From the NCBI GenBank assembly GCA_905221205.1, contig CAJNCG010000001.1, forward strand, positions 248,001 to 312,000: a DNA stretch of 64,000 nucleotides, written 5' to 3'. The notes beneath the pieces are model-generated. The model saw nothing but the letters and a program-made list of their open reading frames with translations. It made no database searches and was not told where the DNA came from. This document shows positions 1-8,546 of the stretch, one piece after another. Position 1 is the first letter of the stretch. Every line of letters begins with the position of its first letter. Both the position numbers and the translations under genes were made by a program. Source of the DNA: a bacterium (GTDB lineage: Bacteria > Bacillota > Bacilli > Lactobacillales > Streptococcaceae).

Positions 1-1226
1 GCTACACAGGCCTCATGAACACTAGAATCTTGACGCATGTCAATAGATGCCAAATAGAAACCAAAAATTTCAACTGCCTGAATCAACTCAACAAAATCAC
101 CAGAAATCAGTGCTTCACCCTTATTTTCCAAGAGGGAATCACGGATAGTAACTAAGTCCTTATAAAAGTCATTGGCTGTTTCATAACGAGCACCAACTTC
201 CTTATCCTCAATCAGATAGGCTTTTGTTGCTTGGATTTTTGATTGAATATCAAACAAGGCACGACGATACAGCTCTTTTTCGCGGTAAATCGAATTATCC
301 TTAGATTGACGAGCCATTTCTCTGACTTGCTTGCTGACATTAACAATACTAGTTGATAGAGAGAACTCACGATAAAGTTGATAAATCTTTTCATCATAGT
401 AGTTCATGATGACTTCACACTGGGTCATGGCAGATTTCTTCAAAGTATCTGCTGTAACAAAAGGATTCCCATCACGGTCTCCACCAATCCACATTCCCAT
501 GGTAATTGGTTTAGGATGTTTCAACTCCAAGCCATGTTTTTTAGCCAGACGCTTGTACTCGGCAGTCAAATGAGGAACAGCTTTCAGGAATGAACTATTG
601 TAGTATTCCATAACATTCGTGATTTCATTGGTTACTTTCAATTTCTTTTCACGAATCATATCTGTCTGCATGATAATCTCAATGTAACGGCGGAGGTCAT
701 TATGCCATTTTTCCTTATTAATCAAGCCTAATTTCACATCACGGTACTTACGCAAGAGGGTATGGATGTGGTTGGTCAAATCCAACATACTCTTACGTTG
801 TACTTGTGTTGGATGGGCAGTCAAAACAGGGACAACATTCAAATGTTCTAGAATTTCAACCGCATTTTCTTTTTCTGCAACCATTTTGATAGTTGCTGAT
901 AATTTCCCAAGATAATCTTGATCGATATTATTTTGGTGGTTGATTTCATAGGCCAAATCCACGTCTTCTGAAATATTAATCAAGAGGGGCAAGATAGAGA
1001 AATATCGTGAAATATAAGCCATTTCATCATTTGTCAGACTAGTAACCAATTGGTTCAAGCCTTGATAATCTTCTTGAGTTGACAATTCTTTCAACTCCAT
1101 GATTTTTTCAAAAGTCTCTGGGGCAAGCATGTTTTTAGTGATATCTTCTAACAATTCTGTTAAAATCAATACTTCTTCTTGCACGACAGCTTTATTACTA
1201 TAGTTTTCTAATTTTTGAAGAGACAT
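1..1226 (-). CDS. ppc: Phosphoenolpyruvate carboxylase, N-terminal part (cut by window edge)
   Basis: About 408 N-terminal residues are present and the frame runs off the left end of the window. The translation begins [12 protein letters not shown] and contains the conserved PEPC stretch VLTAHPTQ, with the catalytic His, followed later by the GGDRDGNPF motif. The enzyme adds bicarbonate to phosphoenolpyruvate to make oxaloacetate, the anaplerotic source of aspartate in streptococci, which lack a full TCA cycle. The start at 1226 has a purine-rich AAAGGAT upstream. ftsW lies 24 bases upstream in the same direction, so the two are probably co-transcribed. Confidence 0.95.
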   Translation of the reverse strand, partial: MSLQKLENYSNKAVVQEEVLILTELLEDITKNMLAPETFEKIMELKELSTQEDYQGLNQLVTSLTNDEMAYISRYFSILPLLINISEDVDLAYEINHQNNIDQDYLGKLSATIKMVAEKENAVEILEHLNVVPVLTAHPTQVQRKSMLDLTNHIHTLLRKYRDVKLGLINKEKWHNDLRRYIEIIMQTDMIREKKLKVTNEITNVMEYYNSSFLKAVPHLTAEYKRLAKKHGLELKHPKPITMGMWIGGDRDGNPFVTADTLKKSAMTQCEVIMNYYDEKIYQLYREFSLSTSIVNVSKQVREMARQSKDNSIYREKELYRRALFDIQSKIQATKAYLIEDKEVGARYETANDFYKDLVTIRDSLLENKGEALISGDFVELIQAVEIFGFYLASIDMRQDSSVHEACV

Positions 1227-1250
1227 AGGTAATCCTTTCCACTCTCAGCT

Positions 1251-2474
1251 CTACATATAGTTTGATGAGTGAGCTTCTAACTCCTCATACAATTGGGCAC
1301 GTTTTTCACTTGCATCAATATTTAAGACAAAGGCGATGGCTACAGACAAGACCAGAAGACTATTCCCTCCTTGCGATAAGAAGGGGAAGGTAACTCCCGT
1401 TGAAGGAATAATACCAGAAATTCCACCGATATTAACAAAGACCTGCACCAACATCATCCCCCCAACCCCAATCGCCATCATGGAATTAAAGGGATTCTTA
1501 GCACGAATTCCGACTAGGATAATTCGTAAAATTAAGAAAAAGACGAGTGCCAAAATTAAGCTAGCTCCCACAAATCCAAACTCTTCAATGACAATTGAAA
1601 ATACAAAGTCTGTATGGGCCTCTGGTAAATAACCACGTTTTTCGATTGAATTTCCTAAGCCTAGACCAAACCAACCACCATTTACCATGGCAAAGTAGGA
1701 ATTTGCAAGTTGGTGGCCTGCTCCTGCCAAATCGGCAAAGGGATTAAAGTAGGCACTGAAACGCTTGGCAACGTAACCAAATACTGGAACTTTTGAAAAC
1801 TTTTCAACCCCAATCATAGAAATAGCTGATAAGGATAGGGCTGAAACTCCAAATAATACACCAATAAATGCTATAAACCAACGATGAGCAATCCCACTAA
1901 CTGTATACATAATCAAGGCTACCAAAGCTAAGATAGTAGCATTTCCCAAATCTGGGAAAATAGCCAAACTTCCGATCATTACTAAGAGGACAAAACGCCA
2001 ATCATTGAAAGCACGAGGAATCCATTGATTTTGAGTTAAAACTTGAAAATCGTAAATACCAATTTCATCCTGTTGTTTTGAAAAACGCTGGGCCAAGTAC
2101 CAGACGATGATAATCTTCAAATACTCAGCTGGCTGAATCGTCAAAGGTCCTACTGAAATCCAACCATAGGCTCCATTGACTGGTGTACCAATTATACGAG
2201 CCAGAGCTAAGAGAATCAGCTCAAAAAACATAACAATAAATAAAAGTCGTTCTTTTCTTAAAAAATTCAGTTTCAGCTTATATATCAAGGCAATCAATAT
2301 TAAACTAAATACCCAAAACATTCCCTGACTTCGAACCAATTGCAGAGCACTTTTACCTTCTTCGATTAGAATGGCACTGGTTGTAGAATAGACTACAATC
2401 AAGCCCAAAATAGATAAAAGTAAGTAAGGAACTAGGATAGAATAGTTTAATAGGTGCCTCTTACTAATCTTCAT
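1251..2474 (-). CDS. ftsW: Septal peptidoglycan polymerase FtsW (SEDS family)
   Basis: 407 residues, mostly hydrophobic, with about ten predicted membrane segments. The SEDS signature is visible: PVNGAYGWISVGPLTIQPAE near residues 98-118, and a conserved loop around GNSIEKRGYLPEAHTDF near residues 274-292. FtsW polymerises lipid II into glycan strands at the division septum together with a class B penicillin-binding protein. FtsW rather than RodA is favoured by the ppc neighbour, as I recall from pneumococcus. An extended -10 promoter lies about 70 bases upstream. Confidence 0.92.
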   Translation of the reverse strand: MKISKRHLLNYSILVPYLLLSILGLIVVYSTTSAILIEEGKSALQLVRSQGMFWVFSLILIALIYKLKLNFLRKERLLFIVMFFELILLALARIIGTPVNGAYGWISVGPLTIQPAEYLKIIIVWYLAQRFSKQQDEIGIYDFQVLTQNQWIPRAFNDWRFVLLVMIGSLAIFPDLGNATILALVALIMYTVSGIAHRWFIAFIGVLFGVSALSLSAISMIGVEKFSKVPVFGYVAKRFSAYFNPFADLAGAGHQLANSYFAMVNGGWFGLGLGNSIEKRGYLPEAHTDFVFSIVIEEFGFVGASLILALVFFLILRIILVGIRAKNPFNSMMAIGVGGMMLVQVFVNIGGISGIIPSTGVTFPFLSQGGNSLLVLSVAIAFVLNIDASEKRAQLYEELEAHSSNYM

Positions 2475-2544
2475 AGTATCACCAATCTAATGAGAACAAA
2501 AGAAATTATTCCCAAATTCCGTTTATTTTCTAGTTTTGATTGCT

Positions 2545-2554
2545 ATTATACCAT
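2545..2554 (-). promoter_or_regulatory. Extended -10 promoter for ftsW (and ppc)
   Basis: On the minus strand the bases read ATGGTATAAT, a perfect -10 hexamer preceded by TGn. No good -35 is present; the upstream 17-18 bases are T-rich. It is the only strong promoter-like site between prsA and ftsW. Confidence 0.65.
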
Positions 2555-2602
2555 TTTTTCCGAAAGAAAAAAACTCTTACCCTTCAGATAGAAGATTTTC
2601 TC

Positions 2603-2632
2603 ATAAGAAAAAGAGCACTTGGCTCTTTTTTC
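2603..2632 (-). terminator. Rho-independent terminator after prsA
   Basis: A hairpin with arms AAAAAGAGC and GCTCTTTTT and a short loop, followed on the minus strand by TTTTTCTT. It begins just past the prsA stop codon and ends the coiA-pepF-methyltransferase-prsA transcript. Confidence 0.8.
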
Positions 2633-2635
2633 GTT

Positions 2636-3574
2636 TTATTCTTTTGAAGAACTGCTTGAGCTTGAATCTCCACCACCGATATATTGAGTGAAGATATTTT
2701 GGAAGGCTTGATCTTTAACCTTGATATTAGCTGCTTGCAATTCTTTTCCGATAATGCTTTGAACAAATGATGCATCATTTTGTTTTTGAGTTAAGATAAC
2801 AGTTTTTAATTTTTCTTTATAGTCATCAATGTTAGATGATTTTTCTGTTTTCTTAGTGAGTTTTACAATGTAATATTGGCTGCTGTAGGCTTGTGTTCCA
2901 GTAACACTAATTACATCAGAAACCCCATTCACGTCTAAAGCGAAAGCTGCTTTCTTAACTTGATCTGGTACTTCTGTTGAAGCTGAATCAAAGGTGATTT
3001 CTCCACCGTTCGCTTTGGTTTTCTCATCAGTTGAGTTATCTTTAGCTAATTGAGCAAAGTCTGCATCACTAGCTTTTGCTTTTTCAAGAATTTCTTTGGC
3101 TTTGTCTTCATTGTCCAAACGAATGATTTGAGCCGTCACATCTGGAGTGTATTCATCAAAGGCTTTCTTATAGGCATCATCTGTCAATTCAGCTTCTGCT
3201 GCTTTCTTAACTGCCAACTCAACTAATTTACTTGTACGAATTTGAGCTTTACGTGTTTCAAGCGTCATTCCTGCTTGTGACAAGACACGTTGGTAGTTCT
3301 CACCATATTGTTTTTCTTCTTCTGCAATCGTGTCATTGACTTCTTTATCATCTACTTCTGAACCGTATTGTTTCTCAAATACTTTTTGGATGGTCAAGTT
3401 CAACAACACTTGTTGGGCTGAAGGGTTGCTTTTTACTTGCTCATAAAATTGATGTTCTGTGATGACATCCCCCTTCATGCTGATAAGGTCTGCCCCTTCT
3501 GAACCTTTCGAACAAGCTGCTAAAGTTGCTACTGATAATAGTGTAATGGCACCTGCCAATAATTTTTTCTTCAT
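2636..3574 (-). CDS. prsA: PrsA/PpmA-type foldase lipoprotein, probably without isomerase activity
   Basis: 312 residues. A lipoprotein signal ends in the lipobox LAAC, with Cys21 as the lipidated residue, so the protein sits on the outer face of the membrane. It has an N-terminal SurA-like helical domain, a parvulin-like domain at about residues 140-245, and a Ser-rich tail (about residues 304-310). PrsA proteins help exported proteins fold. The parvulin domain reads TAQIIRL and QYYIVKL where active parvulins have SHIL-like and YHI-like motifs with histidines, so prolyl isomerase activity is doubtful. It is the last gene of the competence-box operon. A good RBS (AAAGGAG) precedes the start. 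Confidence 0.9.
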   Translation of the reverse strand: MKKKLLAGAITLLSVATLAACSKGSEGADLISMKGDVITEHQFYEQVKSNPSAQQVLLNLTIQKVFEKQYGSEVDDKEVNDTIAEEEKQYGENYQRVLSQAGMTLETRKAQIRTSKLVELAVKKAAEAELTDDAYKKAFDEYTPDVTAQIIRLDNEDKAKEILEKAKASDADFAQLAKDNSTDEKTKANGGEITFDSASTEVPDQVKKAAFALDVNGVSDVISVTGTQAYSSQYYIVKLTKKTEKSSNIDDYKEKLKTVILTQKQNDASFVQSIIGKELQAANIKVKDQAFQNIFTQYIGGGDSSSSSSSKE

Positions 3575-3640
3575 GTCTACTCCTTTAAGATAAGTGTTAC
3601 CCTATCTATTTTACTATATTTTCTTAAATTTTTCTGAAAA

Positions 3641-4354
3641 TCATTCGCTGTCAGGCAATTGAACATCTGCTACATTTTTACGAAGCATAAGAATGCCGTC
3701 TCCCAGAGGAACTAGTGTTGCGGTGAGTCCTGGATTATCTAAAGTGGCGTCAAATAGTCTTTGAAGACCTCGATAGATGGTTCGCTGACCTCGACGGACT
3801 TCCATAATATCCTTGGCAACATCACCACCTTGGAAAATATCATCCAAGACAACAACACCACCAACTTCCAAATGTTTGAGGATTTCTGGCAGAAAGACGA
3901 TGTATTTAGACTTGGCAGAATCCATAAAGACAAAATCATAGGATTCTGTCAGCGTTGATAAGACATCTACCGCATCTCCCTCTAGAAGCGTAATTTGCTT
4001 ACGACTGTCAAACTGGGCGAAATTTTCCTTGGCAAACCCAATCATCTCTGGATTGCGATCAATGGTTGTAATCTTGGCATTTGGCGCATGTTCCGCCATC
4101 AAGAGAGCTGAAAAACCGATAGCCGTCCCAATTTCCAGAATGTTTTTAGGTTGTATGGTTTCCATGAGAAAACGGAAATAAGCAACCGTTTCATGGGGAA
4201 TAATAGGAATATTTTCCTTGCGAGCAAAATCTTCCAATTCTTTCAAGGAACCTGTGACTTGCTTTTGACGCTGGCGCATCAAGTCTACAATTTCTTCTTT
4301 GACAACAGGACGACGCATGTTATGGTTGGCATTTTTACTATACGATTCAACCAT
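3641..4354 (-). CDS. SAM-dependent O-methyltransferase (class I, family 3)
   Basis: 237 residues from the chosen start MVESYSKN, which lies 2 bases after the pepF stop. The frame is open to 4396, but that would overlap pepF by 41 bases with no better RBS. Visible motifs are ILEIGTAIGFSALLMAEH (SAM motif I), ITTIDRNPEM (the acidic residue contacting the ribose), DFVFMDSAKSKY and VVVLDDIFQGG (metal-binding Asp pair). This pattern is that of cation-dependent catechol-type O-methyltransferases. The substrate is unknown. Its place between pepF and prsA puts it in the coiA competence transcript, but no competence role can be read from the sequence. Confidence 0.85.
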   Translation of the reverse strand: MVESYSKNANHNMRRPVVKEEIVDLMRQRQKQVTGSLKELEDFARKENIPIIPHETVAYFRFLMETIQPKNILEIGTAIGFSALLMAEHAPNAKITTIDRNPEMIGFAKENFAQFDSRKQITLLEGDAVDVLSTLTESYDFVFMDSAKSKYIVFLPEILKHLEVGGVVVLDDIFQGGDVAKDIMEVRRGQRTIYRGLQRLFDATLDNPGLTATLVPLGDGILMLRKNVADVQLPDSE

Positions 4355-4355
4355 T

Positions 4356-6158
4356 TTATGCCAATCCCAATTTTTCAACAAGGGCTTCAAACTCATTTAA
4401 ACGGCGTTCAAAGACTGCAAAGGCATCGTTGAGGTAGTCTTCCTTCTCCATATCAACACCAGCTTTTCTCATGACATTGAGTGGATAGTCAGACTTACCT
4501 GCCTTGAGGTAATCGATATAGCGGTCGCGGTCTTCTTGACTACCATGGACAATTTTTTCAGCCAAGGCTGAGGCTGCTGCAAAGCCTGTTGAATATTGAT
4601 ATACATAGTAGTTATAGTAGAAGTGTGGAATGCGTGCCCACTCGTATTGGATTTCAGGATTGTCTTCCTTGCTCAATCCATAATACTCTTGGTTCAAGTC
4701 TGCGTAGAGTTTATTTAAGAAATCGCTGGTCAAGACTTCTCCATTTTGGTCTGCTTGGTGGATAGCATGTTCAAACTCAGCAAATTGAGTTTGGCGGAAG
4801 ACTGTTCCACGGAAACCGTCTAGGAAGTTATTGAGAATAGCAAAGCGCGTTGCATCATCTTCCACTTCTTCCAATAATTTCTCCGTCAAGATATTCTCAT
4901 TGGTAGTTGAGGCAATCTCAGCCAAGAAGATAGAGTAATCTCCATAAACATAGGGCTGCGTTTCACGAGTATAGCTTGAATGCATACTGTGACCTGTTTC
5001 ATGGACAAGGGTAAAGAGATTATCTAGATTGTCCTGCCAGTTAAGGAGCATAAAGGCATTAGTATCGTAAGAACCTCCAGAGTAGGCACCTGAACGCTTG
5101 CCTTGATTTTCGTAAACATCAATCCAACGCTCGCTAAAGGCACGTTTAACACGGCTCAAGTAATCCTCACCTAAAACCGCCAAGGCTTCTTCTGCTTTCT
5201 TCAAGGCTTCCTCGTAGGTAAAGCTGTATTCTACTGAAGATAGTGGTGTGTAAACATCATACATCTTGAGGTCTGAAATTCCCAAGATTTTTGAACGAAG
5301 CTCAAGATAGCGGTGCAAGAGTGGCAAGTGCTTGCGAACTGCTGCTACCAAATTGTCATAAACACTTTCTGGAACAAAATTCGCTGCTAGGGCTGCATGA
5401 CGAGCACTCTTGTAGTTGCGAACCTTGGCACGGTAGTTTTGCACCTTAACATTGGTTTGCAAGGTTTTGGCATAGGTATGTTGGAATTGTTCATAAGTCG
5501 CATAAAGGGCTTGATAAGCACCACGGCGAACCTCACGATTTTTAGACTCCATCAAACGTGTGTAAGTTCCATGAGAGAGCTGAACTTCCTTACCGTCATC
5601 GTCGAGAACATAAGGGAACACAATATCCGCATTGTCCAAGATAGCAAAGGTTTCACTTGCAGAACCAAAAATTTCTCCAGCTCCAGCCAATAGTTCTTCT
5701 TCACGTTGTGAAAGAACGTGGTCTTTTCCTTGCAAAAGTTTGTCAAAATAGTGTTGATAAACCTGCAATTTTGGCTGAGCCTCTAAAAAGTCAGCATACT
5801 GATTTTCAGTAATCTCCATAAATTCAGGCTCATAGAATGAAAAGGCTTGGTCTAGCTGGCTATAGAGAGTCATTGCCTTGGCATAGTACTCTTGGTACTT
5901 GGCTTCACGTGTGTCTTGGTCATTCTTCATATGAGCATAAACGTAAAGCTTCTCCATTTGGCGTTCCATCTCAAGAGAAAATTCAGTAATTTCGAATAGG
6001 CTATCCGCACTATCCAAGAGATGGCCTTCATACTGGGCTACTGTCTCCAACTTTTCTGTTAACTCTTTTAAGGCTTTTTCCCAAGCCTGGTCAGTTGGGT
6101 AAATCGTTGATAGATCCCATGTATCTTTTTCATTTATTTCATGTCTTTGTAATACCAT
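4356..6158 (-). CDS. pepF: Oligoendopeptidase F (M3 zinc metallopeptidase)
   Basis: 600 residues, the full length for the PepF/M3B family. The zinc motif HETGH is at residues 386-390, with the downstream zinc-ligand Glu in the helix around EIASTTNE. The N-terminal half is the helical lobe that forms the closed peptide channel. The enzyme is cytoplasmic and cuts oligopeptides of roughly 7-17 residues. It lies 18 bases after coiA, with RBS GGAGG. Co-transcription with coiA would raise peptide turnover during competence. Confidence 0.95.
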   Translation of the reverse strand: MVLQRHEINEKDTWDLSTIYPTDQAWEKALKELTEKLETVAQYEGHLLDSADSLFEITEFSLEMERQMEKLYVYAHMKNDQDTREAKYQEYYAKAMTLYSQLDQAFSFYEPEFMEITENQYADFLEAQPKLQVYQHYFDKLLQGKDHVLSQREEELLAGAGEIFGSASETFAILDNADIVFPYVLDDDGKEVQLSHGTYTRLMESKNREVRRGAYQALYATYEQFQHTYAKTLQTNVKVQNYRAKVRNYKSARHAALAANFVPESVYDNLVAAVRKHLPLLHRYLELRSKILGISDLKMYDVYTPLSSVEYSFTYEEALKKAEEALAVLGEDYLSRVKRAFSERWIDVYENQGKRSGAYSGGSYDTNAFMLLNWQDNLDNLFTLVHETGHSMHSSYTRETQPYVYGDYSIFLAEIASTTNENILTEKLLEEVEDDATRFAILNNFLDGFRGTVFRQTQFAEFEHAIHQADQNGEVLTSDFLNKLYADLNQEYYGLSKEDNPEIQYEWARIPHFYYNYYVYQYSTGFAAASALAEKIVHGSQEDRDRYIDYLKAGKSDYPLNVMRKAGVDMEKEDYLNDAFAVFERRLNEFEALVEKLGLA

Positions 6159-6176
6159 TAGATTCCTCCATCCTTT

Positions 6177-7130
6177 CTATTCTACCATATTTTTCAAGAA
6201 ATATTGCTGATAAAAGGCTGGTGGATAGAGCTTTTGCCAATCATTTTGAGGATTTTCTTTGTAATAGGTGTAAAAGTGCTGATAATAGCTATTCAAGTCT
6301 TGTTCAATCTGGGAAAATTTGCCCACTATTGGTCGAATTTGTGGATACCATTCTTTGAGCCCATAAGTCAGAAGATTTTCTCCCTTTTGATAGGCTTCTG
6401 CTTGTTCTTTCATCCAAAAGGGATTTTGATAATAAAGCTGTTGTCGGATATAGCGACAGATGTCCCTATCTTGAGAAACTGTAAAATGAGATATTTTTTG
6501 TTTCTTATAGGGGAAACGTAATATTTCCAATAAACTGCCTTGGCCATAGGGAAATTCCTTAATCTGATAATGGAGTTTCCCTCGGAGGTCTTGGTGAATC
6601 AGGTATTTGAGTCTCAAAACTCGTTTTTCCTTGTCTAATTCCCAAATATAAAAACCCATGTTGTGACTGAAATAGAGAAAACCTTGTTGTAGACGAGTCA
6701 AGCGGTCTTTGAGCCACAGTTTTTGACCCAGCAACCACAGTACTTGGTAACCCTGACTACGATAACCCTCACTGCGCTCTTTAAGAACTTTTTGAGGCAA
6801 GGGACTACACTGAACTTCTAGAGCTAGATTGCCATTTACAAACACATCTGCAATCTGTTTAAGCTCTGGAAGAGGGTATTCTAATTGCACCTCTGTCTCT
6901 TTTTTCAACCAGTTATAGAGGACTTCCTTATTTGCCAAGTGTTCTGGGCTTTCATTTTCAGAGGAAAAATCACAGTCTTTTAAGGTTTTGTGGGCAAAAT
7001 GGGTTCGGACACTTGGTCCTTGACGCAAACGGAGCTGACCTCCACAAGCTGGGCAAGTGTAGGCTTGCTTCTCGAGCTTATCCTCTAACACATTTACCAA
7101 TTCTCCCCTAGCATCTCTCGCAACAAACAT
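6177..7130 (-). CDS. coiA: Competence protein CoiA
   Basis: 317 residues. The N-terminus has a zinc-ribbon-like CPAC pair (Cys26, Cys29) and THFAH near residues 43-47. A PD-(D/E)xK-like core follows, with Asp95 and the EVQ motif at 105-107, a nuclease-like fold. CoiA is required for transformation after DNA uptake and is thought to help RecA-mediated recombination with incoming strands. A perfect TACGAATA SigX box lies about 25 bases upstream, so the gene should be a late competence gene. It heads the operon with pepF, the methyltransferase and prsA. Confidence 0.93.
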   Translation of the reverse strand: MFVARDARGELVNVLEDKLEKQAYTCPACGGQLRLRQGPSVRTHFAHKTLKDCDFSSENESPEHLANKEVLYNWLKKETEVQLEYPLPELKQIADVFVNGNLALEVQCSPLPQKVLKERSEGYRSQGYQVLWLLGQKLWLKDRLTRLQQGFLYFSHNMGFYIWELDKEKRVLRLKYLIHQDLRGKLHYQIKEFPYGQGSLLEILRFPYKKQKISHFTVSQDRDICRYIRQQLYYQNPFWMKEQAEAYQKGENLLTYGLKEWYPQIRPIVGKFSQIEQDLNSYYQHFYTYYKENPQNDWQKLYPPAFYQQYFLKNMVE

Positions 7131-7152
7131 GATTTCCCTCCTTTTTCTATAT

Positions 7153-7160
7153 TATTCGTA
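7153..7160 (-). promoter_or_regulatory. SigX (ComX) combox driving coiA operon
   Basis: The minus strand reads TACGAATA exactly, the -10-like box recognised by the alternative sigma factor SigX. It sits immediately downstream of the tehB terminator T-tract and 23 bases before the coiA ATG. No sigma-A hexamer of similar quality is nearby. Confidence 0.9.
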
Positions 7161-7162
7161 AA

Positions 7163-7192
7163 AAAGAAAAAAGATCAGGAAAATTCCTAATC
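7163..7192 (-). terminator. Terminator after tehB
   Basis: The hairpin GATTAGGA/TCCTGATC is followed on the minus strand by TTTTTTCTTTTT. It separates the tehB transcript from the SigX box of coiA, limiting read-through into the competence operon. Confidence 0.8.
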
Positions 7193-7203
7193 TTCATGTG
7201 TGT

Positions 7204-8064
7204 TTATTTGATTTTCTTAGCTAGCATGGTCGAAAAACGTAGTTGAATACGATTGCCATTCTCATCGCGACGGTGCAGATGGCCTGGATTTTCATTGTAC
7301 TTGACCAATTCCCAATCCTTGTAATAGTCTGCCAGTTCCCCTTCTTTAAAGGTGAATGGGAAGTTCACTGAGCAAGGATAATCCTCCGTGTCCATGGCAC
7401 AAACGATAAGATTGTAACCACCAACACTGGTTTTCTCCTGCATGTTTTTAATGATATCTGGAATACGGTTCGCTTGCAGAAACATGAGAACAACCGTCGA
7501 AACGATAAAATCATACTCTTGCCCAATGCTGGCTGAATTGATATCGTAAAGACCAACAGGCATGTCCAAATCTTCCTGTTCCACAATGCTTTGCAAGATT
7601 TCAAGAGCCAGTTCATTTTGATCCGCAGCTGTCACATCAAATCCTTGCTGGGCCAAAAAGAGGGAATTACGACCCTGACCACACCCCAAATCCAAGGCTT
7701 TCCCCGGTTTCACCGTCTGCATAGCCTCTAAGACTTCCGAATGAACAGGATTAGTATTGTATTTCTTAGGGAAATAATCCTCAAGTTTACAATAAAATTC
7801 CAAGTACCATTCTACATCGTCTGTGGCAGCTTCCACTCGGTGCCAGGCTTGTGGTTGCGCCATTGGGTTATCAGCCCCTGCTTCAAAGAGGTGTTCAGCT
7901 AGAACTTCTCCTTCTTCGGTCAATTCAATAAACTTGAGGGCTCCTTTTACAACTGTTATCTTGCCCCAAGTCCCGACCTTGGTATTATGCTTTTGCTGAA
8001 CAGCTTCAGGCATGGTTTCTTTATTCCACAAAGGCATGCGTTTATAGGCAACTAGTTTTTCCAT
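7204..8064 (-). CDS. tehB: TehB-like SAM-dependent methyltransferase
   Basis: 286 residues. An N-terminal TehB/cupin-like domain (about residues 1-85) precedes a class I methyltransferase with [11 protein letters not shown] as motif I and VTAADQN after it. TehB proteins methylate tellurite or selenium oxyanions and thiopurines in vitro; the natural substrate is uncertain. The ATG at 8064 is chosen over the one at 8070 because the RBS AGAGGA abuts the first ATG but lies 6 bases before the second. It is the last gene of the rnr-smpB run and ends at a terminator. Confidence 0.85.
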   Translation of the reverse strand: MEKLVAYKRMPLWNKETMPEAVQQKHNTKVGTWGKITVVKGALKFIELTEEGEVLAEHLFEAGADNPMAQPQAWHRVEAATDDVEWYLEFYCKLEDYFPKKYNTNPVHSEVLEAMQTVKPGKALDLGCGQGRNSLFLAQQGFDVTAADQNELALEILQSIVEQEDLDMPVGLYDINSASIGQEYDFIVSTVVLMFLQANRIPDIIKNMQEKTSVGGYNLIVCAMDTEDYPCSVNFPFTFKEGELADYYKDWELVKYNENPGHLHRRDENGNRIQLRFSTMLAKKIK

Positions 8065-8078
8065 CTTCATTCCTCTTT

Positions 8079-8546
8079 TTATCGCTGATTAACAGCTTTC
8101 ATAACACGCGCGATGTCGCGGTTTTGTTCACGACGTTTGATAGACTCCCGTTTATCATAGTCATGCTTCCCTTTAGCTAGGCCTAAAAGTAGCTTGGCAT
8201 AGCCATCTTTGATATAGACCTTAAGGGGAACCAGCGTCATTCCTGTCCCTTTGGTCTCTTGTTCCAACTTTTGGATTTGCTTCTTATGGAGTAGGAGTTT
8301 GCGGCGACGTTCTGGTTCCTGGTTCCAGATATTGCCCTCTTCGTAAGGCGCGATATGAACATTACTCAACCAGACTTCCCCATTTTTTACTTGGGCAAAG
8401 CCATCCTTGAGATTGATTCGAGCAGCTCGCACACTCTTAATTTCAGTCCCAGTCAGGACCATTCCTGCCTCTAGCGTATCTACGATTGTATAGTCGTGGC
8501 GCGCCTTTTTATTTTGTGCTACGACCTTTCCCTCGCCCTTTGCCAT
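8079..8546 (-). CDS. smpB: SsrA-binding protein SmpB
   Basis: 155 residues, the usual length. Hallmarks are the N-terminal [15 protein letters not shown], the loop [10 protein letters not shown] and a basic C-terminal tail with KGKHDYDKR. SmpB binds tmRNA and brings it to stalled ribosomes for trans-translation. The start overlaps the end of rnr by 38 bases in another frame, which couples translation of two functionally linked proteins: RNase R degrades mRNA released by trans-translation and can be recruited by SmpB-tmRNA. Confidence 0.96.

Noticed and set aside
2584..2778. 64-residue open frame at the prsA 3' end
   Set aside because: Runs through the terminator hairpin and overlaps prsA in another frame; no support.
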